Below, piece by piece: positions 8,828 to 19,976 of a DNA stretch of 64,000 nt (the first letter of the stretch is position 1; each line of letters opens with the position of its first letter). Source of the DNA: Altericroceibacterium xinjiangense (GTDB lineage Bacteria > Pseudomonadota > Alphaproteobacteria > Sphingomonadales > Sphingomonadaceae); the NCBI RefSeq assembly GCF_003958635.1, contig NZ_RSEK01000010.1, forward strand, positions 1 to 64,000. The letters run 5' to 3'. The notes under the pieces are model-generated. The model was not told the DNA's origin, ran no database searches, and was given only the letters and a program-made list of their open reading frames with translations. The translations under genes were made by a program, and so were the position numbers.

Positions 8828-9936
8828 CTGCGCCGGAAGTCGCTGGCGAAAAGTGCAAGGCGTCCTTCTGCGATGGCGTGCCGCAATCCTTTCATCAGCT
8901 GCTGATAGAAGTGCAGGTTGTGTTCGGTCATCAGCATCGCGCCGAGCATCTCGTGGGCTTTGACGAGGTGGTGCAGGTAGGCCCGGCTATAGCTGCTGCA
9001 GGCCGGACAGGAGCATCGCTCATCCAGCGGGGACGCATCTTCCGCGAAGCGCGCATTTCTGAGGTTAAGCGGGCCATTCCAGGTGAACGCTTGCCCGTTA
9101 CGGCCTGACCGCGTCGGCAGCACGCAATCGAACATGTCGACACCGCGCTCTACCGCGCCGACTATATCATCTGGCTTTCCCACCCCCATCAGGTAGCGCG
9201 GCTTGTCCGTCGGAAGCTGGTTCGGGGCAAAGTCGAGCGTGGCGAACATCGCCTCCTGCCCCTCACCCACCGCAAGCCCGCCGATCGCATATCCGTCAAA
9301 GCCGATTGCGGTCAGAGCCTCCGCGCTTTGCCGTCTCAGTTCTTCGTCCAGCGCGCCTTGCTGGATCCCGAATAGCGCGGATCGGCTTGCGTGCTCCACT
9401 CCGGTGTCGAACGCATCCCGGCTGCGGCGGGCCCACCGCATCGACAGCTCCATCGAGGATGCGATCACCTCCCGTCCCTGGTCGGCGCGGGGGCATTCGT
9501 CGAACGCCATTACAATGTCAGACCCGAGCTTCCGCTGGATCTCCATCGATCGCTCTGGGGTCAGCATGTGCTTCGAGCCGTCTATGTGGCTGCGGAATTC
9601 GACGCCGTCCTCGGTCAGCTTTCGCAGGGCGGCGAGGCTCATAACCTGATATCCGCCGCTGTCCGTCAGGATCGGGCGCGGCCAGTTCATGAACCGGTGA
9701 AGCCCGCCCAGCCTTTCCACTCGCTCCGCGCCAGGGCGAAGCATCAAGTGATAGGTGTTGCCAAGGATGATGTCCGCCCCTGTTGCCCGCACGCTTTCCG
9801 GCTTCATCGCCTTGACTGTAGCGGCCGTGCCCACAGGCATGAACGCTGGTGTGCGGATTTCCCCGCGTTCCATGGCTATCGTGCCGGTCCGGGCTTCGCC
9901 GTCGGTGGCGTGGATCGTGAATGCAAAACGGGTCAT
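8812..9936 (-). CDS. tgt: tRNA-guanine(34) transglycosylase
   Basis: Exchanges guanine-34 for the queuosine precursor preQ1 in GUN-anticodon tRNAs. It has 374 residues. Key motifs include the catalytic aspartate region ([13 protein letters not shown]), substrate-binding GGLAVGEG, and the zinc-binding Cys-x-Cys-x2-Cys...His near the C-terminus ([16 protein letters not shown]). The length matches the family. It lies 3 nt downstream of a DUF481 gene, so the two are probably cotranscribed. queA, the next enzyme of the pathway, is 3.2 kb upstream on the same strand. Confidence 0.97.
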   Translation of the reverse strand: MTRFAFTIHATDGEARTGTIAMERGEIRTPAFMPVGTAATVKAMKPESVRATGADIILGNTYHLMLRPGAERVERLGGLHRFMNWPRPILTDSGGYQVMSLAALRKLTEDGVEFRSHIDGSKHMLTPERSMEIQRKLGSDIVMAFDECPRADQGREVIASSMELSMRWARRSRDAFDTGVEHASRSALFGIQQGALDEELRRQSAEALTAIGFDGYAIGGLAVGEGQEAMFATLDFAPNQLPTDKPRYLMGVGKPDDIVGAVERGVDMFDCVLPTRSGRNGQAFTWNGPLNLRNARFAEDASPLDERCSCPACSSYSRAYLHHLVKAHEMLGAMLMTEHNLHFYQQLMKGLRHAIAEGRLALFASDFRRSYMAA

Positions 9937-9939
9937 CGG

Positions 9940-10872
9940 TCAGAAGTCGTATACCAGAGTGAAGCGAGTCAAGGTGTCGGTCGTGACCGCGCCGGCAGGC
10001 GGATCGCTGTCGTAATCGAACGTATAGGAGACCCGCGCTTTCAAGTCGTTACCGATGCCAGTTTCCAAACCTGTCGTGGACAGGACGCTCGTGTTGCCTT
10101 GTTCGATCACGAGGTTGGCATCCTCCGTTAAGGAGATGCGCGGAGTCACCTGCCAATCCAGGTCGAGCGCGGCCAAGCCTGCGAGATGATTGTCTTCGGG
10201 CCCGGTAAGGAAGTCCGTTCGCCGCCAGGTCGGACCTGTCTTGATCGACAGCGCAAGGTCTTCCCTGTCCAGCACTCGGCCACCGATCCCCGCCGAGAGG
10301 GCGTAGCGCGAGGAAAATCCCTGAACCGGGTCGCTTTCGAACTGGCCAAGCCCAAACACGAACAACGCGGGGCTAATCTTGTAGCGCGGCTCATAGGCGA
10401 ACAGATACTGTTCTCGCGTGACCTGTCCGCTGCTGCTTTGGTAATCCACGGCACCGCTCAGCTTGTGAGTCCAGGTCAGCCCTTCCCGCGCGAGCGCGAG
10501 CGAGGCACTGATGCCGGCCGTCGGGCTGTTGCCGGAGGATTGGAAAGCACCGATCTGCCCCTTGCCTCCCCAGTTCTCCAGTAAGCTCGCCTGGCGGATA
10601 TCGGCTTTCTCACGTTCCTCCTGGACGCGAGCGAGACGGGCTTGTCGATCGAGAAACCCGCGGTGGAGGACGGCAATCTCCTTTAGCCCGTCGGGGTTGG
10701 TTTGCTCCGCGATTTCAACCACAGTCGTGACCTTCGCGGGATCACCTGTAGCGATCGCGGCTTCGATCATCGCCCTGACGGGGTCGGGCAGTTCTGCATG
10801 GGCTCGCAGTGGCAGCATGGCCAGCGCAAACAGCACCATACCGGAACGGGTGACAATCAGAGCAGGCTTCAT
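9940..10872 (-). CDS. DUF481-family outer-membrane beta-barrel protein
   Basis: A 310-residue secreted protein with a signal peptide (about residues 1-26, ending RAHA). An N-terminal helical stretch (residues 30-100) is followed by a DUF481 domain (about 105-310). That domain has alternating aromatic strands and ends in ...TLVYDF, with terminal Phe as expected for a barrel recognised by the BAM machinery. It is related to the YdiY group. Its role is unknown; family members are described as salt- or acid-induced outer-membrane proteins. It sits 3 nt upstream of tgt. Confidence 0.85.
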   Translation of the reverse strand: MKPALIVTRSGMVLFALAMLPLRAHAELPDPVRAMIEAAIATGDPAKVTTVVEIAEQTNPDGLKEIAVLHRGFLDRQARLARVQEEREKADIRQASLLENWGGKGQIGAFQSSGNSPTAGISASLALAREGLTWTHKLSGAVDYQSSSGQVTREQYLFAYEPRYKISPALFVFGLGQFESDPVQGFSSRYALSAGIGGRVLDREDLALSIKTGPTWRRTDFLTGPEDNHLAGLAALDLDWQVTPRISLTEDANLVIEQGNTSVLSTTGLETGIGNDLKARVSYTFDYDSDPPAGAVTTDTLTRFTLVYDF

Positions 10873-11112
10873 TCGCCGCTCTCGCTAGCGCCTCCGCCGC
10901 ACAATCGCCACTGCAAAAAAGGAATGCTACTTCAACGGCGTGCCCAGGTCGCGGCCGATCTCCCGCAGCATCCTCGGGCGTTCGGCCGCACCTCCAGTGT
11001 AATGGTCGAGGCCCGCAAACTCCATGTGCTCGACCGAGTTTCCAGCCTCGCCCACCCCCTTACTGCCTCCAATTCACTTCGCTCTCAGCAAGTGCTGCGA
11101 AGGAAGGCAGTT

Positions 11113-11877
11113 TCAATCCCGGAGCCGCCAGCCGGTCCGGAAGATGAAGGTGATGATCCCCACGCAGACGGCCAGGAACCCCAGCGTCATGCCGAACGAG
11201 AGCCAGATGTTCACATCCGACGTTCCGCTAAAAGTCCAGCGCAAGCCATTGACGAGATAGACAATTGGGTTCGCCAGCGCGATCGCCCGCCACGGCTGGC
11301 CCAGCATGTCGATCGAATAGAACGTTCCGCCAAGGAACGTCAGCGGAGTGAGGATCAGCAGCGGCACGATCTGCAGCCGCTCAAAACCGTCGGCCCAGAT
11401 GCCGAGGATGAACCCGAAGAGCGAAAACGCCGCCGAGACCATCAGGATATACCCGATCGCCAGCACAGGGTGGACTATCGTGTAATCGACGAACAGCGTT
11501 GCCGTCGCCAGGATGATCGCGGCCAGTATCAGGGACTTGGCCGCGGCCGCTCCGACAAAGCCGATCAGGGTTTCCGGAACGCCGACCGGAGCCGACAGCA
11601 ACTCGTAGATCGCACCGGTGAAGCGTGGCATGTAGATACCGAAGCTGGCGTTGGAGGTGCTTTCGGAAAGCAGCGTCAGCATCAGCAATCCGGGCACGAT
11701 GAAGGCGCCGTAGGGAATGCCGTCGATCTCGTTGATCCGTCCGCCGATCGCCGCGCCGAACACGATGAAGTAGAGCGAGGTGGTCAGCACCGGCGCGATG
11801 ATTGAGCCGAACGCGGTGCGGAACGCGCGCATCAGTTCATGCCAGAAGATGGCGTAGGCGCCGCGCCAGTTGATCAC
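11113..11877 (-). CDS. ABC-2 type transporter permease
   Basis: Membrane subunit of an ABC exporter. The 254-residue protein has about six hydrophobic segments and the ABC2_membrane pattern. It begins MINWRGAYAIFWHELMRAFR from a GTG codon whose GTGA overlaps the stop of the ATPase gene by 4 nt. The pair is therefore translated together, and the two proteins form one complex. Resemblance is to the YadH/NodJ-like drug or polysaccharide exporters. The cargo is unknown. Confidence 0.92.
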   Translation of the reverse strand: MINWRGAYAIFWHELMRAFRTAFGSIIAPVLTTSLYFIVFGAAIGGRINEIDGIPYGAFIVPGLLMLTLLSESTSNASFGIYMPRFTGAIYELLSAPVGVPETLIGFVGAAAAKSLILAAIILATATLFVDYTIVHPVLAIGYILMVSAAFSLFGFILGIWADGFERLQIVPLLILTPLTFLGGTFYSIDMLGQPWRAIALANPIVYLVNGLRWTFSGTSDVNIWLSFGMTLGFLAVCVGIITFIFRTGWRLRD

Positions 11878-12818
11878 GCCGCCTTCTCCCGGTTTTTGAC
11901 CAGTCCGACGAAGATTTCCTCCAGGCTGGACTGCGCGGTTTCCAGCGCGATGAAGTCTATGTCGGCGGCTACCAGCGCGCGCGTCAGGTCAGCGACTTCC
12001 CGCTTGCCCTTGCCACTGCCATCGCCGCCGCGATAGACCAGCAGGCCGCCGCCGTCCTCCAGGGCCAGCGGGAAGGACTGGAGCGCGGCCGGAAGAGCGG
12101 CGAGCGGGGTTTCCAGCGTGAAGCGCGCTTCCGTCCGGCCAAGCTGGCCCATGATGGCGCGGGTCTCATCCACCAGCAGGATCCGGCCCTTGTTGATCAC
12201 TCCCACCCGGTCAGCCATTTCCTCGGCTTCCTCTATGTAGTGGGTCGTGAGTATGATGGTGGTGCCGCGGGCGCGCAGTTCGCCGATCTGCTGCCACATG
12301 TCCCGCCGCAGTTCCACGTCCACCCCGGCGCTCGGTTCATCCAGGAACAGGAGGTCGGGATCGTGGGACAGCGCCTTGGCGATCAGCACGCGGCGCTTCA
12401 TTCCGCCCGAAAGCTCCCGCAGTTTGGCGTCCCGCTTGTCCCACAGGGACAGGGAGCGCAGCACGGATTCGATCCGCTGCGGATCCGGCGGGCAGCCGAA
12501 CATGCCCCGCGAGTAATTGACGGTGCGGGACACGGTATCGAACATGTCCAGCGCGAGTTCCTGCGGGACGAGGCCGATCCGGCGACGCAAGGACCGCCAG
12601 CGGGTGCTGAGGTCCTGCCCGAAGGCGTGGATCGTCCCGCCGCTTGGCCGCACCAGTCCGCAGACCGCGCCGATCAGCGTGGTCTTGCCGGCCCCGTTCG
12701 GCCCGAGCAGCGCGAAGATTTCTCCCCGGCGGATCGTCAGGTCGATGTGCTCCAGCGCGGTCAGGCCGCCCTTATAGGTTTTGGACAAGCCACGGATGTC
12801 GAGAATCGGTTCGGACAC
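11874..12818 (-). CDS. ABC-2 type transporter ATP-binding protein
   Basis: ATPase partner of the downstream permease. Walker A (LLGPNGAGKTTL), the ABC signature (LSGGMKRR) and Walker B with catalytic Glu (LLFLDEPSAGVD) are all present. A C-terminal extension with EEIFVGL at the end is as in YadG/CcmA-type exporters. The start is uncertain: GTG at 12818 gives 314 residues and begins at the conserved SEPILDIRGLSKTYKGG but has no clear ribosome site. An ATG at 12908 would add 30 Pro/Arg-rich residues. Confidence 0.92.
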   Translation of the reverse strand: MSEPILDIRGLSKTYKGGLTALEHIDLTIRRGEIFALLGPNGAGKTTLIGAVCGLVRPSGGTIHAFGQDLSTRWRSLRRRIGLVPQELALDMFDTVSRTVNYSRGMFGCPPDPQRIESVLRSLSLWDKRDAKLRELSGGMKRRVLIAKALSHDPDLLFLDEPSAGVDVELRRDMWQQIGELRARGTTIILTTHYIEEAEEMADRVGVINKGRILLVDETRAIMGQLGRTEARFTLETPLAALPAALQSFPLALEDGGGLLVYRGGDGSGKGKREVADLTRALVAADIDFIALETAQSSLEEIFVGLVKNREKAA

Positions 12819-13120
12819 GGGCGGGAGGATGGCGGGAGGCCCCGCGATTGCAAGAGGCCTGCGCCCCGCTCTTGATGCCCGGTGGGTCGAGGTTGACACA
12901 CCTGACATGTCCTACATCCCGGTGTCGGCCTTGTTTGTCCCGCCACATCAAGAACTTGGGAGGCAAAGTTGACGCTTTGCGTTCCGCGAAGAAAATAAAA
13001 TGTTCGTGCGTCCGGGTTGCTGAAAGTTGCGCAGGCGTTCGGGGGCACATCGGCAGGTTCGAGCATCCTGGCACTGGGCCAGACTTTGGCGGCTGTAGGA
13101 AAGCGTCCGCGCTGCATCGC
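12819..13120. other. Intergenic region between queA and the ABC operon
   Basis: No gene is supported. Open frames on both strands have low-complexity, shadow-like translations. It contains a short AT-richer patch (about 12988-13003) that could hold the ABC operon promoter; no clear motif was found. Confidence 0.5.
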
Positions 13121-14149
13121 TCACGGCAGCAGGAGAGACGAATCCCCGTAACTGTAGAACCGGTATTCATGCTCGATCGCATGGGCGTAGACGGCCTGCA
13201 TCCGGTCCAGCCCCATGAGGGCCGAGACCAGCATGAACAAGGTGGACCGGGGCAAGTGGAAGTTGGTCATCAGCCCGTCGATGGCGCGGAAAGCGTATCC
13301 TGGGGTGATGAAGATCGACGTGTCGCCTTCGAACGGGTGGATCGTGCCGTGCTCATCCGCCGCGCTTTCCAGCAGGCGCAGGACGGTGGTGCCGACTGCT
13401 ATCAACCGTCCACCTGCGCGGCGGGCGGCGTTCAGCCGGTCGGCGGTCTCGGGATCGATCCGGCCCCATTCGGCGTGCATCGTGTGCGCTTCGGTATCGT
13501 CCGCCTTCACCGGCAGGAACGTGCCTGCCCCGACATGCAGCGTCAACGTTTCGCGTGCGATTCCAACATCCTGCAGCCGGTTGAGCAGATCGGGTGTGAA
13601 GTGCAGCGCGGCCGTGGGCGCTGCCACCGCGCCATCCTTTTCCGCGAAGATCGTCTGGTAATCGGACCGGTCCTGATCGTCCGTGTCGCGCTTGCGGGCG
13701 ATGTAGGGCGGCAAAGGCATACGTCCTGCGCGCTCCAGCAGCACTTCGACCGGTTCATCCCCTTCGAAGCAAAGCGTCCAGCTGCCGTCCGGGTGCCGCG
13801 TTTCCGCGAGTGCGCTGACGCCAGCCGGAAAATCGATCCGGTCCCCATCCCGCAGGCGCTTGGCGTTGCGGACGAAGGCCTGCCAGCGGCGCAGGTCGAT
13901 CCGCTTGTGGAGCGTCGTGCCGATCCGCGCGTCCCCTCGCTGCCCTTCCAGCTGAGCGGGGATCACACGGGTATCGTTGAACACCAGCACGTCCTGCGGA
14001 CGGAGCAGATCCGGCAGGTCGCGCACCTGGCGATCAGCGAGGGGCGTGTCCCCTTGGGCCACCAGCAGGCGCGCCGCATCGCGCGGCCGCACGGGGCGCA
14101 GGGCGATCCTTTCCGGCAGAAGATCGAAATCGAACAGGTCGACACGCAT
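13121..14149 (-). CDS. queA: S-adenosylmethionine:tRNA ribosyltransferase-isomerase
   Basis: Transfers and isomerises the ribose of SAM onto preQ1 in tRNA to make epoxyqueuosine, the step after Tgt. It has 342 residues. The start [20 protein letters not shown] and the segments [13 protein letters not shown] and [18 protein letters not shown] are diagnostic. It ends normally with [12 protein letters not shown], and the length is typical. It lies 54 nt downstream of a secreted cyclophilin gene on the same strand. Confidence 0.97.
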   Translation of the reverse strand: MRVDLFDFDLLPERIALRPVRPRDAARLLVAQGDTPLADRQVRDLPDLLRPQDVLVFNDTRVIPAQLEGQRGDARIGTTLHKRIDLRRWQAFVRNAKRLRDGDRIDFPAGVSALAETRHPDGSWTLCFEGDEPVEVLLERAGRMPLPPYIARKRDTDDQDRSDYQTIFAEKDGAVAAPTAALHFTPDLLNRLQDVGIARETLTLHVGAGTFLPVKADDTEAHTMHAEWGRIDPETADRLNAARRAGGRLIAVGTTVLRLLESAADEHGTIHPFEGDTSIFITPGYAFRAIDGLMTNFHLPRSTLFMLVSALMGLDRMQAVYAHAIEHEYRFYSYGDSSLLLP

Positions 14150-14171
14150 GATGCGCCGCTAGGTCAACGGG

Positions 14172-14200
14172 CCGCGTTCGACAAGCTCAGGCCTCAACGA
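14172..14200. repeat. Short interspersed palindromic element
   Basis: The segment around GTTCGACAAGCTCAGG, with flanking GTTCG/CGAAC ends, matches a short palindromic repeat known to be scattered between genes in sphingomonads. Only one copy was noticed here. Recognition is from memory of similar genomes. Confidence 0.35.
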
Positions 14201-14203
14201 ACC

Positions 14204-14902
14204 TTACTGGCTGAGCGAGTTGCTCAGTTCGTCTGCCGTCACTTCCGCGGCTTGCGGAGCGGCGGGCGCGGGAAGGACCTGCGGCTTGTTGTCGGACGCA
14301 ATCGAGGCCTGGAGGATGCGGGTCGGGTTAGTGGGCGGCTCGCCCCGCTCGATCGCGTCGACTGCATTCATCCCGCCGATCACGCGGCCGAAGTTGGTGT
14401 ACTTCCGGTCCAGCGTGAAACGTGGATAGAACACGATGAAGAACTGGCTGTTGCCGCTGTCCTCGCTCGCCGCGCGGGCCATCGACACCGTGCCGCGCAC
14501 GTGCGGCATCGGGTTGAATTCGGCCTTGAGGTCGGGAAGCGGCGATCCGCCCTCCCCCGTGCCGGTCGGATCGCCGGTCTGCGCCATGAAACCGTCGATC
14601 ACGCGGTGAAACACGATCCCGTCATAGAAGCCCTGCCGGGCCAGTGTCTTGATCCGTTCGACATGACCCGGTGCCCAATCGGGCATCAGGCGGATCGCGA
14701 CGCGCTGTCCGTTCGACAGATCGAGGTACAGGATATTCTCGAGATCCTGCGTGGCATCGAAGTTCACCGCCGCCCGCATCCGGGCCGGCTGGGTGGAGAC
14801 ATCCTGCGCAGGCGCGGGAGTCTGCGCCTCCTGTGCGGAAGCGACGTTCGGCGAGACGGCGAACAGGAAGGGCAGCAGCGCGAGCGCCAGGCGTTTCGAC
14901 AT
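14204..14902 (-). CDS. Secreted peptidyl-prolyl cis-trans isomerase, cyclophilin type
   Basis: Periplasmic prolyl isomerase. A signal peptide occupies about residues 1-23 (ends SVASA/NVASAQ), then a low-complexity Ala/Pro linker. The cyclophilin domain (about 55-215) has active-site FHRVIDGFMAQTGDPTGTG and QFFIVF. The length of 232 residues is long for a bacterial cyclophilin because of the linker and tail. It is the second gene of its kind here, as a parvulin-type isomerase is encoded at 37 kb. It lies between coaD and queA. Confidence 0.93.
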   Translation of the reverse strand: MSKRLALALLPFLFAVSPNVASAQEAQTPAPAQDVSTQPARMRAAVNFDATQDLENILYLDLSNGQRVAIRLMPDWAPGHVERIKTLARQGFYDGIVFHRVIDGFMAQTGDPTGTGEGGSPLPDLKAEFNPMPHVRGTVSMARAASEDSGNSQFFIVFYPRFTLDRKYTNFGRVIGGMNAVDAIERGEPPTNPTRILQASIASDNKPQVLPAPAAPQAAEVTADELSNSLSQ

Positions 14903-14945
14903 ATAAAGAACGGTCCTGTGGAACTTTGCAGCCGCGCGTTACCGG

Positions 14946-14962
14946 CCGGGCGCTGACGGTGC
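14946..14962. repeat. 17-nt exact repeat, copy 1
   Basis: CCGGGCGCTGACGGTGC occurs here, upstream of the cyclophilin gene, and again at 23412-23428 between ilvN and ilvC. Both copies are intergenic. Confidence 0.7.
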
Positions 14963-15078
14963 AATGAACGAATATGGGCCGGGGCGACGTTCCATCCGCT
15001 GCATCGGATCGGCCGCCCCTGTGCCGCGTATGTGCGATTTCCGCGTGCGCAGGCGATATCCGCTGCTTCGGAAGCGCC

Positions 15079-15597
15079 CTAGTAGTCGCCCTTTGGGCCG
15101 TTCTGCTGCACCCGCGCTTCCACCAGATCGCGGACCTGCGGACTGACGAAGGGGGCGATCTCGCCGCCGAAGCGCGCGATTTCCTTGACCAGCCGCGACG
15201 CGATCGGCTGCAGCGACACGTCGGCCATCAGGAACACCGTTTCGATTCTGGCGCTGAGCTGCTGGTTCATGCCTGCCATCTGGTATTCGTATTCGAAGTC
15301 AGCCACCGCGCGCAGGCCGCGGATGATGATGTTCGCCCCCTGACGCTCGGCGAATTTCATCAGCAGCGCGTTGAAGCCGACCACGTCCGCGTTCGGCACG
15401 CCCAGCCGTTCCACCTCGGCACGTACCATCTCGATCCGTTCGTCCGGTGTGAACATCGGCGTCTTGGAGGAGTTGGTGGTGACGCCGATAATCAGCCGGT
15501 CGACCAGCTTGGCCCCGCGCCGGATGATGTCCGCGTGCCCCAGCGTGATCGGATCGAAGGTGCCGGGGTAGATCCCGACTCGTTCCTTTCCGGGCAT
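15079..15597 (-). CDS. coaD: Phosphopantetheine adenylyltransferase
   Basis: Penultimate step of coenzyme A synthesis: 4'-phosphopantetheine plus ATP to dephospho-CoA. It has 172 residues. Nucleotidyltransferase motif GIYPGTFDPITLGHADII lies at the N-terminus and RGLRAVADFEYEYQMAGMNQ in the middle. The length is normal. Its ATG directly abuts the stop codon of the polyprenyl synthetase gene (15598), which indicates an operon xseB-ispA-coaD. Confidence 0.97.
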   Translation of the reverse strand: MPGKERVGIYPGTFDPITLGHADIIRRGAKLVDRLIIGVTTNSSKTPMFTPDERIEMVRAEVERLGVPNADVVGFNALLMKFAERQGANIIIRGLRAVADFEYEYQMAGMNQQLSARIETVFLMADVSLQPIASRLVKEIARFGGEIAPFVSPQVRDLVEARVQQNGPKGDY

Positions 15598-16503
15598 CTA
15601 CCGGTCCCGCTCAACGACAAAGCGGGCGAGCGCGCGCAGCAGGTCGGCTTCATCGCCGTGCACCGACAAGTGGCCGATCGCCTGGTCCACCAGAGCGCGG
15701 GCTTGCTGGCGCGCGCCGTCAGGGCCCATCAGGGAAACGAACGTCTGCTTGCCCTGCCCGGCGTCCTTGCGCAGCGCCTTGCCGGCCTTTTCCTCATCCC
15801 CTTCGTGGTCGAGCAAGTCGTCCGCGATCTGGAACGCGAGGCCGATGTCGCGGGCGTAGGCGCGCAAGTGAACCCGGCCTTCCGGCGGAACGTGGCCGAG
15901 AATCGCGCCCATTTCCACCGACGCGCCCAGCAAAGCCCCGGTCTTCAGCTGCTGCAGCCGTGTGATCGTGTGCAGGTCGAACGATTCGCTGCCCGCGGCC
16001 ATGTCCATCATCTGCCCGCCGGCCATGCCGCCTTGGCCGCTGGCGACGGCGAGCGTGTGGACGAGGTTTCCACGCACGAACGGGTCGCTGCTCATTTCCG
16101 GGGCGGAAAGCAGTTCGAACGCAAAGGCATGCAGCGCATCGCCTGCCAGTACCGCCGTCGCGTCGTCGAACGCCTTGTGCACCGTAGGCTTTCCATGGCG
16201 CAGATCGTCATCGTCCATGCACGGCAGATCGTCGTGAATCAGCGAATAGACGTGGATCGCCTCAATCGCGCAGGCAGCGCGCAGGGCCGCGCTGCGCGCT
16301 ACTCCGTACAGTTCCGCCGTGCTGACCAGCAGCAGCGGGCGCACGCGCTTTCCGCCGCCGATCGCGGCATAGCGCATCGCCTCTACCAAGCGGGCGCGGC
16401 TGTCTTCCGGCACCGGGAGGAATTCGTCGAACGCCTCATCCACTTCGCGCTGGATGCGGTTTAGCCCGTGCGCCAGGACGCTGTCCGCCAAGACCAGCCC
16501 CAT
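15598..16503 (-). CDS. ispA: Polyprenyl synthetase (farnesyl diphosphate synthase type)
   Basis: Condenses isopentenyl diphosphate with allylic diphosphates. It has about 301 residues. The first aspartate-rich motif is HDDLPCMDDDDLRHG and the second is FQIADDLLD. GGKRVRPLLL is also present. The size and the position next to xseB fit IspA. The start at 16503 (MGLVLADSVL) leaves 4 nt after the xseB stop; an alternative ATG at 16518 would overlap xseB by 11 nt and add MPTEA. Product chain length is inferred from context. Confidence 0.93.
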   Translation of the reverse strand: MGLVLADSVLAHGLNRIQREVDEAFDEFLPVPEDSRARLVEAMRYAAIGGGKRVRPLLLVSTAELYGVARSAALRAACAIEAIHVYSLIHDDLPCMDDDDLRHGKPTVHKAFDDATAVLAGDALHAFAFELLSAPEMSSDPFVRGNLVHTLAVASGQGGMAGGQMMDMAAGSESFDLHTITRLQQLKTGALLGASVEMGAILGHVPPEGRVHLRAYARDIGLAFQIADDLLDHEGDEEKAGKALRKDAGQGKQTFVSLMGPDGARQQARALVDQAIGHLSVHGDEADLLRALARFVVERDR

Positions 16504-16507
16504 CGCT

Positions 16508-16756
16508 TCAGTCGGCATCGAAGGGCGCGGTGCCGGTCGCCTTGCCGTCCGGCCCGGCGACGATCTTTTCGATCCGCGCCTGCGCCGCGTCGAGCCGCGC
16601 CTGGCAATGATTGCGCAGGCGTTCCCCGCGTTCATAGAGGCTGATCGATTCTTCGAGCGGGACTTCGCCGGTTTCCAGTTTGCGGACAACGTCCTCAAGC
16701 GCGCGCAGTGCGTCCTCGAAGCTCATTTCCGCGATTGTCGTGCCCTGTTCCTGCAT
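16508..16756 (-). CDS. xseB: Exodeoxyribonuclease VII small subunit
   Basis: Small subunit of the XseAB nuclease, which degrades single-stranded DNA. The 82-residue protein is helical with the family segment FEDALRALEDVVRKLETGEV and LEESISLYERGERL. It is the first gene of the xseB-ispA-coaD operon, a common arrangement in proteobacteria. The large subunit gene is not in the window. A divergent promoter region of 76 nt separates it from purL. Confidence 0.95.
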   Translation of the reverse strand: MQEQGTTIAEMSFEDALRALEDVVRKLETGEVPLEESISLYERGERLRNHCQARLDAAQARIEKIVAGPDGKATGTAPFDAD

Positions 16757-16832
16757 CGCCGTGGTTTGGCCGCGAAGCCGCCGCCGGTCAACAGCCTAGC
16801 GCGAGGGCGCGAGCGGCGCTAAGGCGCGGCGC

Positions 16833-19046
<2,214 letters not shown>

Positions 19047-19048
19047 AC

Positions 19049-19085
19049 AGCTTCCGCGTCACCGACAGTCGGGGACGCGGAAGCT
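19049..19085. terminator. Hairpin between convergent purL and serB
   Basis: A perfect 12-bp stem (19049-19060 with 19074-19085) encloses a second 5-bp hairpin (19062-19066 with 19068-19072). There is no T-run on either side. It is probably a shared transcription end signal or processing site. Confidence 0.5.
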
Positions 19086-19091
19086 TGCCGC

Positions 19092-19976
19092 TTATCCCAT
19101 CACCCAGTCGGTACGCGGAATTTCCAGCAGTTTCAGGATCGCGGTAAGATCGCCCCGGTCGATCCAGCCGTTGGCGGCTGCCCGCGCCTTGGGCTTGGCG
19201 CGGTAGGCGATGCCGTAGGTGGCGGCGCGCAGCATCGGGATGTCGTTTGCGCCGTCCCCGGTGGCGAGGCTTACCGCATCGGGGCCGAGCTGGGCCATCT
19301 CGTCCCGCAGGACTTGCTCCTTCACCGACGAATCGGTGATCGCGCCCGCCAGCGCCCCTGTCAGCTTGCCATCGCTGACGCCGAGCCGGTTGCCGACCAC
19401 GCGTTCGAACCCAAGCTGCTCCGCCACGGGATCGGCGAAGTGATGGAACCCGCCGGTAACCAGCACCGTGCGGCAGCCCTTTGCCTTTAGCGTGGCGACC
19501 AGTGTCCGCGCGCCGGGCATCGGCTCGATCCGTTCGGCAAGGCAGGTGTCGATTGCATCGAGGCCGAGGCCTTCGAGCAGCCCGACGCGCTCCCGCAAGG
19601 CGCTTTCGAAATCGAGTTCGCCCTGCATCGCGCGTTCCGTAATCGCGGAAATGCGGTCTTTCAGCCCCGCGAAGTCCGCCAGTTCGTCGATGCATTCTTG
19701 CCCGATCATGGTCGAATCCATGTCGGAGACGAATAAGTTGGGGATACGGAACGGTTGCCGGACGACCAGCAGGTCCGACGGACTGAAGTGTTCGTCCAGC
19801 ACCCGGCGAAGCGTTTCCGCGTCGTCCCCGGGAAGCATCATTTCCAGCACGTCCCCGCAGTGATCGTTCATCTGGGCGTGGGCCAGCGGCAGGCCTTCCC
19901 GCTCAAGCACAGCGGTTGCCGCATCGAGGGTTGCCGCAAGGGTACTCGGTTCTGCTATCAGCCGCGCGATGAGCAA
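19092..19976 (-). CDS. serB: Phosphoserine phosphatase
   Basis: Last step of serine synthesis, supplying the substrate of GlyA. HAD-family hydrolase with nucleophile motif DMDSTMIGQECIDE, the GGFHHFADPVAEQLG region and the metal site GDGANDIPML. An N-terminal ACT-like segment precedes it. The TTG at 19976 gives 294 residues, with a strong AGGAGACAG ribosome site just upstream. An ATG at 20015 lacks one and would overlap miaA by 47 nt. With the TTG the overlap with divergent miaA is 8 nt. Confidence 0.94.
   Translation of the reverse strand: MLIARLIAEPSTLAATLDAATAVLEREGLPLAHAQMNDHCGDVLEMMLPGDDAETLRRVLDEHFSPSDLLVVRQPFRIPNLFVSDMDSTMIGQECIDELADFAGLKDRISAITERAMQGELDFESALRERVGLLEGLGLDAIDTCLAERIEPMPGARTLVATLKAKGCRTVLVTGGFHHFADPVAEQLGFERVVGNRLGVSDGKLTGALAGAITDSSVKEQVLRDEMAQLGPDAVSLATGDGANDIPMLRAATYGIAYRAKPKARAAANGWIDRGDLTAILKLLEIPRTDWVMG

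Noticed and set aside
12644-14956. Plus-strand open frame of 770 codons across queA and neighbours
   Set aside because: His/Arg/Gln-rich composition typical of antisense frames; crosses several certain minus-strand genes.
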